DNA from: Morchella semilibera
Lineage: Eukaryota; Ascomycota; Pezizomycetes; Pezizales; Morchellaceae
Direction of reading: 5' to 3'
Assembly (NCBI GenBank): GCA_009192285.1
Contig: WBVU01000003.1
Span: 4,929,973 to 4,993,972 of the forward strand
Length of the DNA stretch: 64,000 nucleotides
Below, in pieces: positions 36,606 to 48,350 of this stretch (the stretch's first letter is position 1; each line of letters opens with the position of its first letter). The notes under the pieces were generated by a model, which saw only the letters and a program-made list of their open reading frames with translations, was not told the DNA's origin and did not search any database. Made by a program: the position numbers and the translations under genes.

Positions 36606-38304
36606 ATGTCTGCCGCTGTGGGTATGGATCTCCCCATCCCACCCCATCCCCTCCATCCTTGGGAGCCCTACACACGTATCCCCCCCCTACTCTGCCCCAG
36701 ATCACTACCTACAAAAGTTCTATATTCAGTGAATGAGGAAATCAGGACTCAATAAAAGATTGTGAGGAACAGCAGATAGTAGCTATAGTTTGGTGCACGG
36801 ACGCCCTATTAGGCCCCTTCCGAGGCGTCGACTCCGTTCGCGACTGTCCGAGAATGCTAGTGCAGCTTTATTCGGCCCTTCACAGCAACCAACTACCCCA
36901 TTATTCTACTTTCCATACAACAATTACGCCGGAGACGCTGCTTTGGGTGATACTGGAAAATCTATTGGCTCTGGTACGAGGAACCATAGTGTAGGTGATA
37001 ACCTACAGGACTCGTCTGATGAAGAGGATACCTCGAATGCATCAGTTTCTCGTGGTATCGGGAATGATGAGTCTGGTGCAGCGGAGAGTGCTTCTGGTCC
37101 GATAGACTCTTATGAGTGGTCCGAGAATACCAACAATAAGAAGAAACGGAAGATCCCAACGCCTGTAGGCTCGGGGGGTACATGTAATATTGGAGGAAAC
37201 GGGGCCGGCGGGGGTGGATCCCAGCCTCCCTCCGGACTTTCACCTACCTCAACTTCTACACCTCGGAGTCGTTGGAAATCGAGCGGTTCTACGCAAAGAT
37301 CACCATTATCTACTATCTCCTCGACGAATCACGCATCCTTACGGAGGAATTGCAGGAGATATTCGCCTTCACCGTCAACTGATTCATTTGCTAAAAAGAT
37401 AAGTGGGGGAACGTCTTCTGTGGATGACGAGCCTGCAGCTCTCTCAAAAACAAGGCGCCGGGCCGAAGATAGTGGCGATTTAGCGGGGTTGCCTCCACCC
37501 CCGAAGCAAACGCAATTCACTTTTGTTTGTGAGTCACCAGTTTCTGCAAGCTTAGCGTTTTCCACGTCTTCTCTCCACAACCCCGCGTCTACCACCAGAG
37601 ATACAGGCATGGACGGTTCCGGATACCAAAAGGCTATGCATACAACTGGGACTCAAACATCCCCTATGTCAAATCACGCTGCCTATTCTTCTACAACTCA
37701 ATCGACAAAGAAGAAGTCAGGCAACAGGATTCCAAATACTAGGCGTGAATATACCTTTCAGCAACAGCGGCGGCGTAGACAAGAAGCAATTGGTGGTAGT
37801 GGGAGTAGTAATGGGGAAAATTGGGTCTGCGAGTTTTGTGAGTACGAAATGATATTTGGCGAAGCTCCAGAAGCACTCATACGGCAGTATGAGATTAAAG
37901 ACCGCAAAGAACGCCGGAAAGTGGCAGAAAAACGGCGGCTTCTTGAGAAGGCGAAACGGAAGGGAAAGAGAAATTCTGGAAGGAATTCCGGAAAAAAAGG
38001 GGCTGGAAATGCACACCATAGCAACCCAAACTCCACGGCTCCTCCACCACCCCCGCCCAGCACAACAGACTCTCAGGGAACTCAGAGTGACAATACACCT
38101 CTTGCAAGCGCGTCCCAAACTCCTGCCTTGGGGCCGCAACGGCATAGTCAACAAGTTCAGACTGAAGCCTATCTGGAAGAAAGGAAGAACCATGTGAGTA
38201 CTGGTAGAGGTGCTGGAGGTGGGGGTGGTGGGACAAAGGGTGGGGTAAGTTCTGGAAGCGTTGGAAGCCTTGTAGTTGTTGATAGTGGTGCCTCGTCTTT
38301 GTAA
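36606..38304 (+). CDS. Conserved fungal protein with Cx2C motif and basic coiled segment, 2 exons
   Basis: Exons 36606-36621 and 36776-38304 give 514 residues. Exon 1 is just MSAAV plus one base. The 154-nt intron has a GTATGG donor and a tandem CAGCAG acceptor (alternative start of exon 2 at 36773). Two blocks look conserved from memory of filamentous-ascomycete proteins: HGRPIRPLPRRRLRSRLS near the N-terminus, and WVCEFCEYEMIFGEAPEAL followed by IRQYEIKDRKERRKVAEKRR and a long Lys/Arg helix. The remainder is Ser/Gly-rich. The two Cys (CEFC) could be half a zinc site; no partner pair is obvious. The basic segments suggest a nuclear or nucleic-acid role, which is inference. A GTGAGT at about 38191 could be a further donor, so the last 35 residues are uncertain. 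Confidence 0.8.
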
Positions 38305-39509
38305 CCCTACATTTTCTGGTTATCTCCGTTGGTCTGGCCATGGGTTGCCTTTTATGTGTTTAATGCCTAGGTTTGTTTCTAATTGAGAGCAAGAAAGGAG
38401 GTCATGACGGCTAGTGTTATTCATCATGCTGGTTTAGCTTTGTTCTTTGGATGTTTGGACCTGGAGTTGGTTTCGTTCACCTCATTTCACACAACACTCG
38501 CTTTTGAAATTCCGCAATTGCTACTGCAGCTTATTGTTCGCTGGATGTATTATTAGTGGTGCGGGTTGCAACTATTCAAAATGTCAAGCACATCCTGAAG
38601 AGGTGCCTGCGTTCTATTCACGTCCCTTGATTTCCCGGCTACATCTTAGTCTTTTAAACCTCAATTAGCTCTCACATACCACATACTTTCTATCATCATC
38701 TCGCTATTCAACTAAGGTACTATTACAGGGCACATCTTATCCCTCAGGTAATTCTATCTTCAAGTGTGTGGGGAAGTTCCTCTTTGAAGTATCTAGCATT
38801 TTTGTTGTGGTGTGGTATGTTGAGTGACATAAAAAGTAATAAGAAATACCCTCTCCTGCTCCCCTACCCCTCCCCTCCTCTCTCTTCTTTTCCTGCAGTT
38901 AGACTTGGGGATAAATTCTGAAATTTCCAATACACCTACGCCCAATATCATGGAGTTGTGCTGGTGGTGAACTTGGATGTTATTGCCCTGTAATCGGTTG
39001 AGGCGTCCTAGGGCTTAAAGTGATAATATAGACTTTGCGCAAATGGAGTCATCTCCATTTTTTGGTAAATTGATTTGTGCCGATCCCAAAGCCTGCCAAT
39101 CAGATTATTGAAGGAGGTGATCAGAATCTGATAAGATAGGACCGCAAGATTCACTTCGTCGCACAGCAGTGTGTGCGCAGAGAATCAACCGCCACAGGCT
39201 GGGCACGAGACTCCACTCCGCCAATTTAGAATTGGAGCGCACGGACCACACATTAGCCACCGCCACAGTTAAAAAAAGTTCGCGGCTCTATGTGATCCAC
39301 GACACCCCTCCACTTCAACAGTTCAACCCCACAACACAATTTATTGTCACCTATCAATCACGGAAGGTAACTAAATCCATCCATCTTTGATAAAGCTTCC
39401 AGCGAATTAGGTTGCTGACTATCGTAACGGATAGCCTCTTGCTCTTTTTTGCCCCTCTCGATCCTTCGTTTTAAACCCCACCTCTATTTGCTTTGCTTCA
39501 TAAGCAACC
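38305..39509. other. Intergenic region with a fold-back MITE
   Basis: 3' UTR of the upstream gene, then CCT7 promoter. Contains the 39029-39140 element. Otherwise nothing recognisable. Confidence 0.5.
39029..39140. mobile_element. Fold-back MITE, GACTTTGCGCAAA family, degenerate right end
   Basis: Begins TAGACTTTGCGCAAATGGAG, followed by the core GGTAAATTGATT and TGCCGATCCCAAAGCCTGCC that is shared with 57264-57380. The right arm has decayed to GGAGGTGATCAG and lacks the GCGCAAAGTC end. Confidence 0.75.
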
Positions 39510-41668
39510 ATGGCATTTAATGGACAAACTCCCACGATCATCGTGTTGAAGGAAGGTACGCGTCTCACTCTTCGTATTGAGTTTTAACCTGGTCCGATTC
39601 GGGGCAAAGAAGGGTCTGGGAGCTGATTCGGTGGTGGGTCCTTTACGCAGGAACCGATGCCTCCCAGGGTCGTGGTCAGATTATCTCCAACATCAACGCA
39701 TGTCTGGCGGTTCAAGATACCGTAAAGTCTACATTGGGGCCCTATGGAGGAGATCTACTCCTCGTGGATGCAAATGGACGACAGACCATTACAAACGATG
39801 GTGCTACAGTTATGAAGGTATGTTTACACCTACTCAAAAGCACCACGTCAAAATCGTAGGTTTGTTGAGTCATAGCTGTGCTTCTATAGTTACTGGATAT
39901 TGTGCACCCTGCCGCCCGGATATTGACAGATATTGCTCGCTCCCAAGATGCTGAAGTCGGCGATGGAACCACCTCGGTTGTTGTCTTAGCTGGGGAGATT
40001 TTGAAGGAGAGTAAGCAGTTTGTGGAGGAAGGGGTTAGCTCACAGGTCATAATTAAGGGATATAGAACTGCTGCCAGATTGGCGGAGAACAAGATCAAGG
40101 AAATTGCGGTCAGGATTGAAAAGGGAGACAGGAGGGACACCTTGTTGAAGTTAGCAACTACTGCCATGAGCTCAAAGCTTATTAAGCGAAATTCTACTTT
40201 CTTCGCTAAGAGTACGTTGGGTTGAGCTTCGTAATGGCGATGGGATAGATGCTGATGTTTCTATTAGTGTGCGTTGATGCGGTCATGTCGTTGGACCAGG
40301 AGGAGCTCAACGAAAGGCTCATCGGAATGAAGAAAGTGCCTGGAGGTGGTCTGCAAGACTCGCTTTTCGTCAACGGTGTTGCTTTTAAGAAGACTGTGAG
40401 CGGAATCTCTCGTTGGAAAGATTTGTTAACTCGGAGTTATAACTAATTTGAGACCTTTTTAGTTCTCTTACGCCGGTTTTGAGCAACAGCCCAAATCTTT
40501 TAAGAACCCCAAGATCGTATGCTTAAATGTTGAGTTAGAGCTGAGTAAGTTCATTTCCAATTTAAATTGAATATTTGTGTTGATAAAGATTATAGAGAGT
40601 GAAAAGGATAATGCCGAGGTTCGAGTAGAGCAGGTTTCGGTAGATAGGCCCATCTCTTATAAGTGTTTACATATTGACAGAGGTTTATAGGAATACCAAG
40701 CCATAGTAGATGCCGAATGGCAAATCATTTTCCAAAAGCTTGAAGCGCTGGCGAATACTGGAGCAAAGGTCGTCCTCTCGAAACTACCTATTGGAGATCT
40801 TGCTACACAGTATGTAATAATCTCAACTCACTACTGGTAGAATGCTAAATTTTGTATAGGTATTTCGCTGACAGGGACATCTTTTGTGCCGGCCGCGTCA
40901 CCGCGGATGATATGGACCGTGTTGTGAAGGCCGTCGGAGGTAGTGTTCAATCCACCTGCTCAGACATCCATGAGAAGCATTTGGGAACTTGTGAAAGCTT
41001 TGAAGAACGCCAAATTGGTGGCGAGCGTTTCAACTTCTTTGAGGGCTGTCCTGCAGCCAAGACTTGCACTTTGGTTCTTCGCGGTGGTGCCGAGCAATTC
41101 ATTGCCGAAGTTGAGCGTTCCCTTCACGATGCTATCATGATTGTTAAGAAGGCTGTCAAAAACGACTACATTGTCGCCGGCGGTGGCGCCCTCGAGATGG
41201 AAATCTCAAAGTACCTCCGCGAGTACTCCCGCACCATTGCTGGCAAGCAGCAGCTCATTATCGCTGCCTTTGCAAAGGCTCTTGAAATCATTCCTCGGCA
41301 GTTGTGTGATAATGCCGGCTTTGATGCTACCGACATCCTAAACAAACTTCGCATGCGTCACCATAACGGTGAGACCTGGGCCGGTGTCGACATTGTTAAT
41401 GAGGGCATCGCAAACAACTTGGACAAGTTTGTGTGGGAACCTACTGCTGTCAAGATTAATGCTATTCAGGCTGCTACTGAAGCAGCTTGTTTGATCTTGT
41501 CGGTCGATGAAACTGTAAAGAACAAGGAATCGGAACAACCGCAAGGCGGCCCTCCAGTGAGTAGAGTTCCTCTTCCTCGAGTTTACCTTTACTAACATTT
41601 TAAAGATGCCCCGTGGTGCCGCCCAACGGGCCCTGAGAGGAAGAGGAAGGGGTGTGCCAAGACGGTAG
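39510..41668 (+). CDS. CCT7: T-complex protein 1 subunit eta (CCT chaperonin), 9 exons
   Basis: One of the eight subunits of the cytosolic TRiC/CCT folding chamber for actin, tubulin and other clients. Exons: 39510-39555, 39651-39817, 39890-40211, 40268-40395, 40463-40544, 40596-40639, 40691-40809, 40860-41556 and 41606-41668; 555 residues, the family length. The ATP-binding loops are present: [27 protein letters not shown] at residues 95-100, and [12 protein letters not shown]. The distal Asp loop ([15 protein letters not shown]) is intact. The C-terminus [10 protein letters not shown] is typical of ascomycete eta. All introns are 49-95 nt with GT/AG ends. The small exons 5-7 are a recurring feature of this gene in filamentous fungi. 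It is convergent with SmE, 428 bp away. Confidence 0.97.
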
Positions 41669-42096
41669 AGCCCTAATTATTGTAGTTGGGTGGTCCTGGA
41701 GTAAAGGTAGATTTCTATCTCGAGGTAGATGAAAAATGCATATTATGATCAACCACCATGCGCTAAGATCATTCTTGGTCTATAGATTTTGACCAAATTA
41801 AATATCCATGCATTATATTTTAATAAGTAGCTAGACTTGATACCTATTTCATATTCACACGTAGGGAACGTAAATTTCTGAGTATATATTTGATGGACTT
41901 TTGAAATATAGGCTTGTATAATCTGTTTTCATGCATCAAGTTTAAAAACAAACAATTCGTAGAAGATATCCTAAAACAAAATGCGCCAGCCTGGAAGCTT
42001 CTATTCGATTGATCTATAGCTTTTTGTCAATCTACGACGCACCCGATTTTACCCCCACTAAGCCTTCCTACTCCAACCATGCCCGGTGAATACCGG
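41669..42096. other. Convergent 3' intergenic region
   Basis: AT-rich; holds the terminators/UTRs of CCT7 (+) and SmE (-). Nothing else seen. Confidence 0.5.
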
Positions 42097-42558
42097 CTAC
42101 TGTAGACTCTGTATCAATGATACATTATCACCTTTTAGGAGTATTTGACCTATGTTTTTGTGGAAATTATGTTAGCTTCCAAGCAGGAGTCTTGTGCAGG
42201 TATCCCCTTGAAATTCAACAAAAGAAACATACCGAGCTCCCTCCTACTTTCCGCCTCTTCCTTTGTTGCTAATTTAACCTCAACCGCGTCGTCGATTACA
42301 AGATTCATGAACTCGTCAAAGCCCTATACCATTGAACAGATCATTAGTGATCCGGGCGTAAGATAGCGCGTGGGGAGATGGAAAAACAGCGGGTAAGGAA
42401 AAGCATACTCTAATTTTTCCTTCGATGCGAATTCCAAGCTGCTCGTAAAGCCAAATCTGCACTGTCGAGTGCTGCTGCAAGAGCTTGAAGATAAAGTTAA
42501 TGGGAGGAAGGAGTACCCTTCTACCACCACCGCCGCCGCCGCCTCCTCGGGACGCCAT
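42097..42558 (-). CDS. SME1: Small nuclear ribonucleoprotein E (SmE), 3 exons
   Basis: Core Sm-ring protein of the U1, U2, U4 and U5 snRNPs. Exons (minus) 42558-42409, 42323-42233 and 42149-42097 give 97 residues. Sm1 is VLLPPINFIFKLLQQ...VQIWLYEQLGIRIEGKI and continues GFDEFMNLVIDDAVEV; Sm2 is LGQILLKGDNVSLIQ. All are diagnostic of SmE. The N-terminus has an extended run of eight Gly (MASR then Gly8) encoded by mixed Gly codons, longer than in most orthologues I recall. Intron donors are GTATGC and GTATGT. Start chosen at 42558 because it immediately precedes the Gly run; an upstream in-frame ATG (42690) would add unrelated sequence. Confidence 0.96.
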
Positions 42559-42930
42559 TTGTTTTCCGGGTAATAAGAGGTGTTGTTTTTGGGTAGTTGG
42601 CGGGAGAGTACGGAGGACTTTGGTTCGTTGGTACTCGGGGAATAGCAGCTGTAGTGGTTGTTGTTTGAAGGATGTCGTTAAAGGTTGCACGAGCCGCCAA
42701 AGGACAGACGTGTTTTGGCCTTGGCGGAACTAGCTTGTGCATCATGAAAAATGATTCGACTTCGCTAACTGCCCGGGTTGTGCAACATGAGATATGGTTT
42801 GTGATGATATTGGTGTGTATTTTGCTTTAACCAATTTTGCTGTTTGAGCCACATCTTATTACCTTACCAATTATTGCAATACCCCCCAACCTTGACTGAC
42901 CGGAGTTCTTGAAACTACGTAATACATATA

Positions 42931-43082
42931 TAGTCAAATCGCCCTATAAGGGTACCTTTTATAAGAGTAATTGCTTTATAAAGGGATAGGTTCTCGGGCT
43001 AAAATAGCCTTTGTAAACACAAACCATCCCTGTATATAAGGGTACATGCACTGTAAGGGTACGACTTCGCGCGATTCGACTG
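42931..43082. mobile_element. Pogo-type MITE, 152 bp, TA flanks
   Basis: The left end TAGTCAAATCGCCCTATAAG and the inverted right end CAGTCGAATCGCGCGAAGTC are flanked by TA (42929-42930 and 43083-43084). GGGTAC occurs inside both arms, and the interior repeats TATAAGGGTAC. No coding capacity. Confidence 0.75.
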
Positions 43083-43169
43083 TATATCAAAAAGCGTAAC
43101 TAGGTAAGAAAACATATCGCAATATCTACTACTCAGTGTTCCTCCATACAATTAGTGGATTAAACAAAA

Positions 43170-43262
43170 AAGGGGGAAGGGGGGACTTGGTGTTCCCCCT
43201 GGAACTAGGCCTTGAACTCACAACATCCTTTTATACTGCTATGTCCTAGTGGTGGATCGGGC
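43170..43262 (-). repeat. tRNA-like (SINE-like) relic
   Basis: On the minus strand, TAGCAGTATAAAAGG and then GTTGTGAGTTCAAGGCC resemble a tRNA A-to-B box span. About 45 nt later a TTTTTT run follows. Stems are poor, so it is at best a decayed tRNA-derived element. Confidence 0.3.
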
Positions 43263-44020
43263 TTAAAGGTTCTGGGGCGTTACGTTTGGCGCTGTTAGAT
43301 ACATGCTTTTAGGCTCTTTAAGCTTTAACTCTTTGGCTTACCAAATATAACTATTTGTTAAACATAAGAAGATGCAGCACCAAAACCAATTTCAGTATAT
43401 ATTATTAGGTATATGTATGTACAATACGCTGACATAAATTATCGGGCAGGCACAAAAACTTGCTAAATTATGACCTCTGCCCACAATAGGACCGTTTAAT
43501 TTCCAGGATACTGGAAATAGATATAATTATGAATAGTCTAAATCATAAGTTTCAATGCTGTCCGACAATTATCAAAGGAGCTACATGTAGGTTGCTCAGG
43601 GTTGGAGTAATTTATGGAATCTGCCAAGCCCATGCGGAGCTAGTCGGGGTCTTGACATCGCAATTGTACCCTCGAAAACCCCTATAGCACTTGTAAAAGT
43701 GTTGTATTAGGCAAGGCCTCGCACATACTTACTAAGTACATATAGCACATAATAGAGTTTCAAAACTAGTATGTAGCTAATAGAATCAGAGAAACGTGGG
43801 GTTTGCAGTTTTTTCATCCGTAGCAGCAGTATTCTAGAGTTGAATCCAATGAATCTGTACATGGTATTCTGGCCCGTCGTGATATATTATGATACATGTA
43901 TGTAAACGTTAAAAATAGCAGTCCCATAAAACAAAACAAAGAGCAAGTCCAGCATGGTTTTCGAATACCAAAACGCCTGAATGAAACCCAAAGAAAATCG
44001 TCAAAGCGTAGCACAACGTT

Positions 44021-44991
44021 CTACATACTTTCGTCTTCGCCATATTCATACCACCAATCTACCGCCTCTTCCCACGATTCATGCTCATCTTGGTCAATCC
44101 TGGGTCGATTGTGCTTGATGCGGAATGGATTGATTAAGAATCCAGATGGGAATTTTCTCTCCATATGGATATCTTCTAGCTCACCAAGAGTGTTCGACCC
44201 TGAGCTGAGAGGTCTTGGGGTAGGGCTGAATCTGTTTTCTCCTCGTGGTGTCTTCTCTATTAAGAAAGAAGAGGGTTTAAGGGTTCCTCCACACCACTCG
44301 TAGGGGAGGGCGGGCTCGACATTTGTGAGTACTATTCCACCAAATTAGTTATTAAGTAAAACAATAGCGTGGGGAATCCTACTGTTAGAAGATGTATGTA
44401 AATACAGAGAATTCTTCAAGGATTGAGAGGGATGGTATTGCTCCTGCGGCTGCACCATAGGGGTTTGGAATTGCTCCTGCCTATATGTGTGGGCGCTTTT
44501 GAATGAACTATCACTATGCCTCCGTAGATGCCTACTGAGCTCCCGTTCATGGCGTTGTCGGCTTTGGGAATCAATAGTTTGAGGAATTGGTTGCTCTACA
44601 GGGGGGAGAGATAGATTTAAGATCAGTGCCTGTCTTTGCAGAGTTTTCTAGAGAAACTGCACGGATAGTTAAACATACGGTATGAGGAATACGCTATTGC
44701 CTTAAATACTTGCGCCACATCCTTTGGATTGTCAAAGGAAGAAGCAGCAGGCCTATTCAGCTGCTTCTTCCTCCTACCGGAAAATGTAAACCTCCGGAAC
44801 CTTTCCGATCTCGGCGATGATGATCCAAGTTTCGAGTCTGTATCGCTTGAACCCGAGCTTCTCTGACTTCCAGGGCCTCGGCGTAATGGGGAAGAAAGCT
44901 CACTAGTGGGAGGTAGCTGTTCACTTTTCGTGTAAGTGATTGCTTTGGGCGGATTCGCTGCGTAAAGAGTGTACGAGTACCAGTGGTCCAT
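44021..44991 (-). CDS. Uncharacterised fungal protein, 3 exons
   Basis: Exons (minus) 44991-44679, 44595-44383 and 44331-44021 give 278 residues. The N-terminus MDHWYSYTLYAANPPKAITY is followed by a Ser-rich stretch, a basic FSGRRKKQLNRP and a short block NPKDVAQVFKAIAYSSYR. Exon 3 begins with ...VEPALPYEWCGGTLKPSSFL and ends with an acidic, Trp-rich tail (EEAVDWWYEYGEDESM). Intron 2 (51 nt) has a clean ACTAAT branch and joins two frames that are otherwise interrupted by stops, which supports the model. I know no family. No membrane segment or signal peptide. It lies 242 bp from the divergent small frame at 45234. Confidence 0.65.
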
Positions 44992-47075
44992 GTTGATAGG
45001 TGGTGCGGTTTCCTATGAAAACCGGAGTGGGTCATTTGCTTGGGGTCTGCGATGACCATAGGCGAACGGCGGACGCATGGGGTACTTTGATTGAAGGCCC
45101 GCGTTGGAGAAGGGCAGGCATCATGGAGGGCATACTTATTCAATTTCTCACGCATACATGTAGTAAATGCAAAGCATCAGAGCAACACAAGCGTTCGATC
45201 TGACACCAAGGATTCTAAATACACAGGTTACAGATGACCGGCCGGCATCGGTTAGTTCCCTGGGACAGGGTTTTGGGGAAGACACATGAGCAATATTTGG
45301 GCAAATCCTTTCCAGACCCAACGGAGGAGGAATTCGAAATTAAATATTCAGTTTTCCAACCAATAGTCGTTGTGCCGAGAACGATAGACGGGAGGCTTCG
45401 TCCGGAATATCACAATGAGATGCGGATAATGCTTGCAAGGGTTCCCCACTTCTCCACTTCTTTTGACCCCAACCTCGGCCTTGAGACGATATAGTCCGGG
45501 GTAGGCCGGTGCTGAATCCTTAGCTTATTATCAACTGCCTAAAAGCACCCCAGTAAACGAGCTGACGACGCCATGAAATAATGAAATAGAGTAGTAGCAC
45601 TTTACTACAACCGACCCCATGGGAGGCTATTAGAAGTAGATCATATGGGGCACTTTTGCACGTTGGGGTGCTTCCTAAAAAGCACACTGTTGTGCCGATA
45701 AATGATCATCTCAATGGAATCTGTATTAATGAATTAAGGGCTATACAATAGGGCAAGGAACAAGTATTCGTTGCTCCAGGTGTGATTGTGCAGTATGGTT
45801 GTATCATTTATCAGTCCAGCGTCTGCGGCGTCGGCGAAGTTGGCGAATCTGCACTTAACAGCTCTTTACTATGTCACGATGGTTGGTCGTTCGCTATCGA
45901 CCTAGGCCCCGGGGAATAATGTACCTACATAATTTAGGAAAGAAACCTGGCGGACTGTGGGAAACACTGTCCAGGACCAGGCGCGATAAGTCCATTTGAA
46001 CTAGGGCTGAAAATCTCTTGGTTTTGTTAATTAACCGTAAATTTACCTCTCAGGGGTGTTATGGTATGACCAAAAGGTATAAGCTTCCGAAGTGCTTCAC
46101 AGAATTCTGATATATTTGGGTCTCCAATTGACAATGGGGCTTTTGGTATTTAAGGGCGATATAGATTAGTTTATGGATCTCTAGCTCTCCGACCCCAGAT
46201 TTTTACGATGAGGCATGTACCCTGTACACATGTATGACCCACTGAAGGGCCCGGACCTCAACCTCCTTTTTCTTCTTTATTTGTGACGGAGATGATACAT
46301 GAGAATGCAACGATAGTCAAGCCTAAGCTCGACTGGTGCATTTACGTGTGTGCCTTGGGTAAGTACATGTATGTATGTGTACTTACAGAATACTGGAGTA
46401 TACATGTAGTTCTCATATCCCTAGGAATACAGATACATATATATGGTGTAAATGTCGAGTGATAAGTGGTGAAAAATCCCGGACAAGTCGCTAGAAGCCT
46501 AGAACTTAGCTCTTCACGCGCCAAGTGATACCGAGACCGAGCCAGGTTTAGAGAATTTGTGCCATTGCTTGATGTTTCAGTGGTTGCAGGGACATACATT
46601 GTACCTGCACTAATAACATGGTAAGCAACTTTACGGAGTAACGTGGCGTTAGTACCTCGGATCATTCCGAGAGATGCACCGAACCAGCCTTGTTCGAATA
46701 TTCCATTTCCTTTCTATATCTAGCGTGGGCAAAGTAGCACGACTACATACACGCACTTACATGTCTGTACCTAAGTACATAAGCACCTAAATAAAGCCGA
46801 AACCAATAAACCTATAGTGGAATGAAACCGAATGCAGCCAATATCACATCCTTGGTTAACTGCATACAAGATTTAACTTCTCAGTTGCTATAATATGCTA
46901 CGGGAAGCTCGGCCGCTCTCTCGGGGGACATAACTCCTGAGGAGGTACCGGAACATTCGGTATGCACAAATAATTCTTCCTTGAGGTGAGTATATATTGA
47001 GCACCTCTTATTCCTTTCAGGCTCAGCATCATTTCTCTGACAGACCACTCAGATTGCAATTGTCTATTACCCATT
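44992..47075. other. Intergenic region, one doubtful small gene
   Basis: Includes the small frame at 45234-45494, a possible inverted-repeat element at about 45538-45680, and TACATGTA sites near 45157, 46365 and 46403. The rest shows nothing I can name. Confidence 0.5.
45234..45494 (+). CDS. Possible small protein of 86 residues, unrecognised
   Basis: An uninterrupted ATG-to-TAG frame with balanced, non-repetitive composition (EEFEIKYSVFQPIVVVPRTI, NEMRIMLARVPHFSTSFDPN). No signal peptide or membrane helix. The ATG follows CACAGGTTACAG, so it could instead be an internal exon of a longer gene. The divergent spacing from the 44991 start would suit a shared promoter. No family recognised. Confidence 0.35.
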   Translation: MTGRHRLVPWDRVLGKTHEQYLGKSFPDPTEEEFEIKYSVFQPIVVVPRTIDGRLRPEYHNEMRIMLARVPHFSTSFDPNLGLETI

Positions 47076-48350
47076 ATGTTTTTTTCTGTTGGTCTTCGTG
47101 GCTTTGCAGTATCATGTCTTTTCAGCTTGGTTGCCCAACTTGCAACCGGGGCGACATTTACAAATCCACTCAAGGAAACCAATGGCAGTGACCCGTTCTT
47201 GGTATATACCGCCGGTTATTACCATCTTTTGACCACAACATGGACCGATATCGAGATTACTCGAGCGACTACCTTAGAAGGATTGAAGACAGCGACACCA
47301 ACCATTGTTTGGACAGATACAACCGCATCCCGGGCTGGAAACTTCTGGGCACCTGGTTAGCATTTTACGATCTGGCCCCTATCACTGTAGTTATTGTATT
47401 TACTAACAGGTGTCTTGGTGTTCAGAGGTCCATTGGATCGATAATGCTTGGTGGATTTATTGTATGTATACTATACAGATGCCCCTGTTTTGTCTCTAAC
47501 AATTACATGTACCTATAGATACTGCAGGAACCTCGGCATGTTGTGACAACCAACGTTTGCACGTATTGCAAGGTATGTACATAACCGAGTAAAATAAAAT
47601 GAACTTGAATATTCATTCTTCATCGATGATGTACTTACGCCCGTCTCTGACACTTATTGATTATAGGCGGGACGGACATTCTCGGAGACTACACTTACAA
47701 ATCCCAACTCAGCTCGGAGTGGGGAATTGATGGCACCGTCCTCCGCACTACCTCACAGAATTACTTCGTCTGGTCCCGCTTTAGCCCAAATAGCTTGCAA
47801 AGCTTGTACATCGCTGAGATGAGCAACCCGTACACCATCGGAACACCATATCTTCTCTCTGAGCCTACGAATTCATGGGAGACTGTAGGGGGTGCTGTCA
47901 ACGAGGGCCCAGCAGCACTTTACCATGGCGGAAAGACTTACCTAACCTTCTCAGCCTCATACTGCTGGACTACTAGCTACCAGTTGGGGTTGCTCACTTG
48001 GGACGGAACCAATAATATATTGTTGTCGAGTTCGTGGAAGAAGAGCGGACCAGTGTTCAGCAGTGCCAATGGAAACCTTGGGCCTGGTCATAATGGGTAA
48101 TCTTAACCAGATTCTAGTTTTGGGATCTAGATCTGATTTTAACTAACACTTCGTGACTGATAGATTTTTCACTAGCCCCGATGGCGCGGAGATTTGGAAC
48201 GTGTATCATGCAACTTCAGTATCAACTGGTGCGTGTGATGGGAACAGATACACAATGGCTCAGCCAGTCAACTGGAATTCTGACGGATCTCCAAACTTTG
48301 GATCGCCGGATGCTCTTTCAACGAGCTTGAATGAGCCTTCAGGGGAATAG
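47076..48350 (+). CDS. Secreted glycoside hydrolase family 43 enzyme (arabinofuranosidase/arabinanase type), 5 exons
   Basis: Predicted to release arabinose from plant cell-wall arabinan or arabinoxylan outside the cell. Exons 47076-47355, 47426-47461, 47519-47572, 47667-48096 and 48164-48350 give 328 residues. A signal peptide covers about residues 1-25 (VSCLFSLVAQLATG/A). The mature enzyme starts at the five-bladed propeller. The three GH43 acids are visible: Asp39 (GSDPFLVY, base), Asp145 (EWGIDGTVLR, pKa helper) and Glu203 (AVNEGPAALYHGG, acid). Other family text: TTTWTDIEITRATTLEGLK, GHNGFFTSPDG, WNVYHATS and the end MAQPVNWNSDGSPNFGSP. Exons 2 and 3 are only 36 and 54 nt but restore HWIDNAWWIYY and ACCDNQRLHVLQGG. 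No binding module. Exact specificity cannot be read off. Confidence 0.93.

Larger units (their letters stand above)
42559..44020. other. Intergenic region with pogo-type MITE and a tRNA-like relic
   Basis: Contains 42931-43082 (MITE) and 43170-43262 (tRNA-like). TACATGTA sites lie near 43584 and 43893. No gene is supported. Confidence 0.5.

Noticed and set aside
37717-38193. 158-residue frame on the minus strand
   Set aside because: Antisense shadow of the conserved protein coded on the plus strand.
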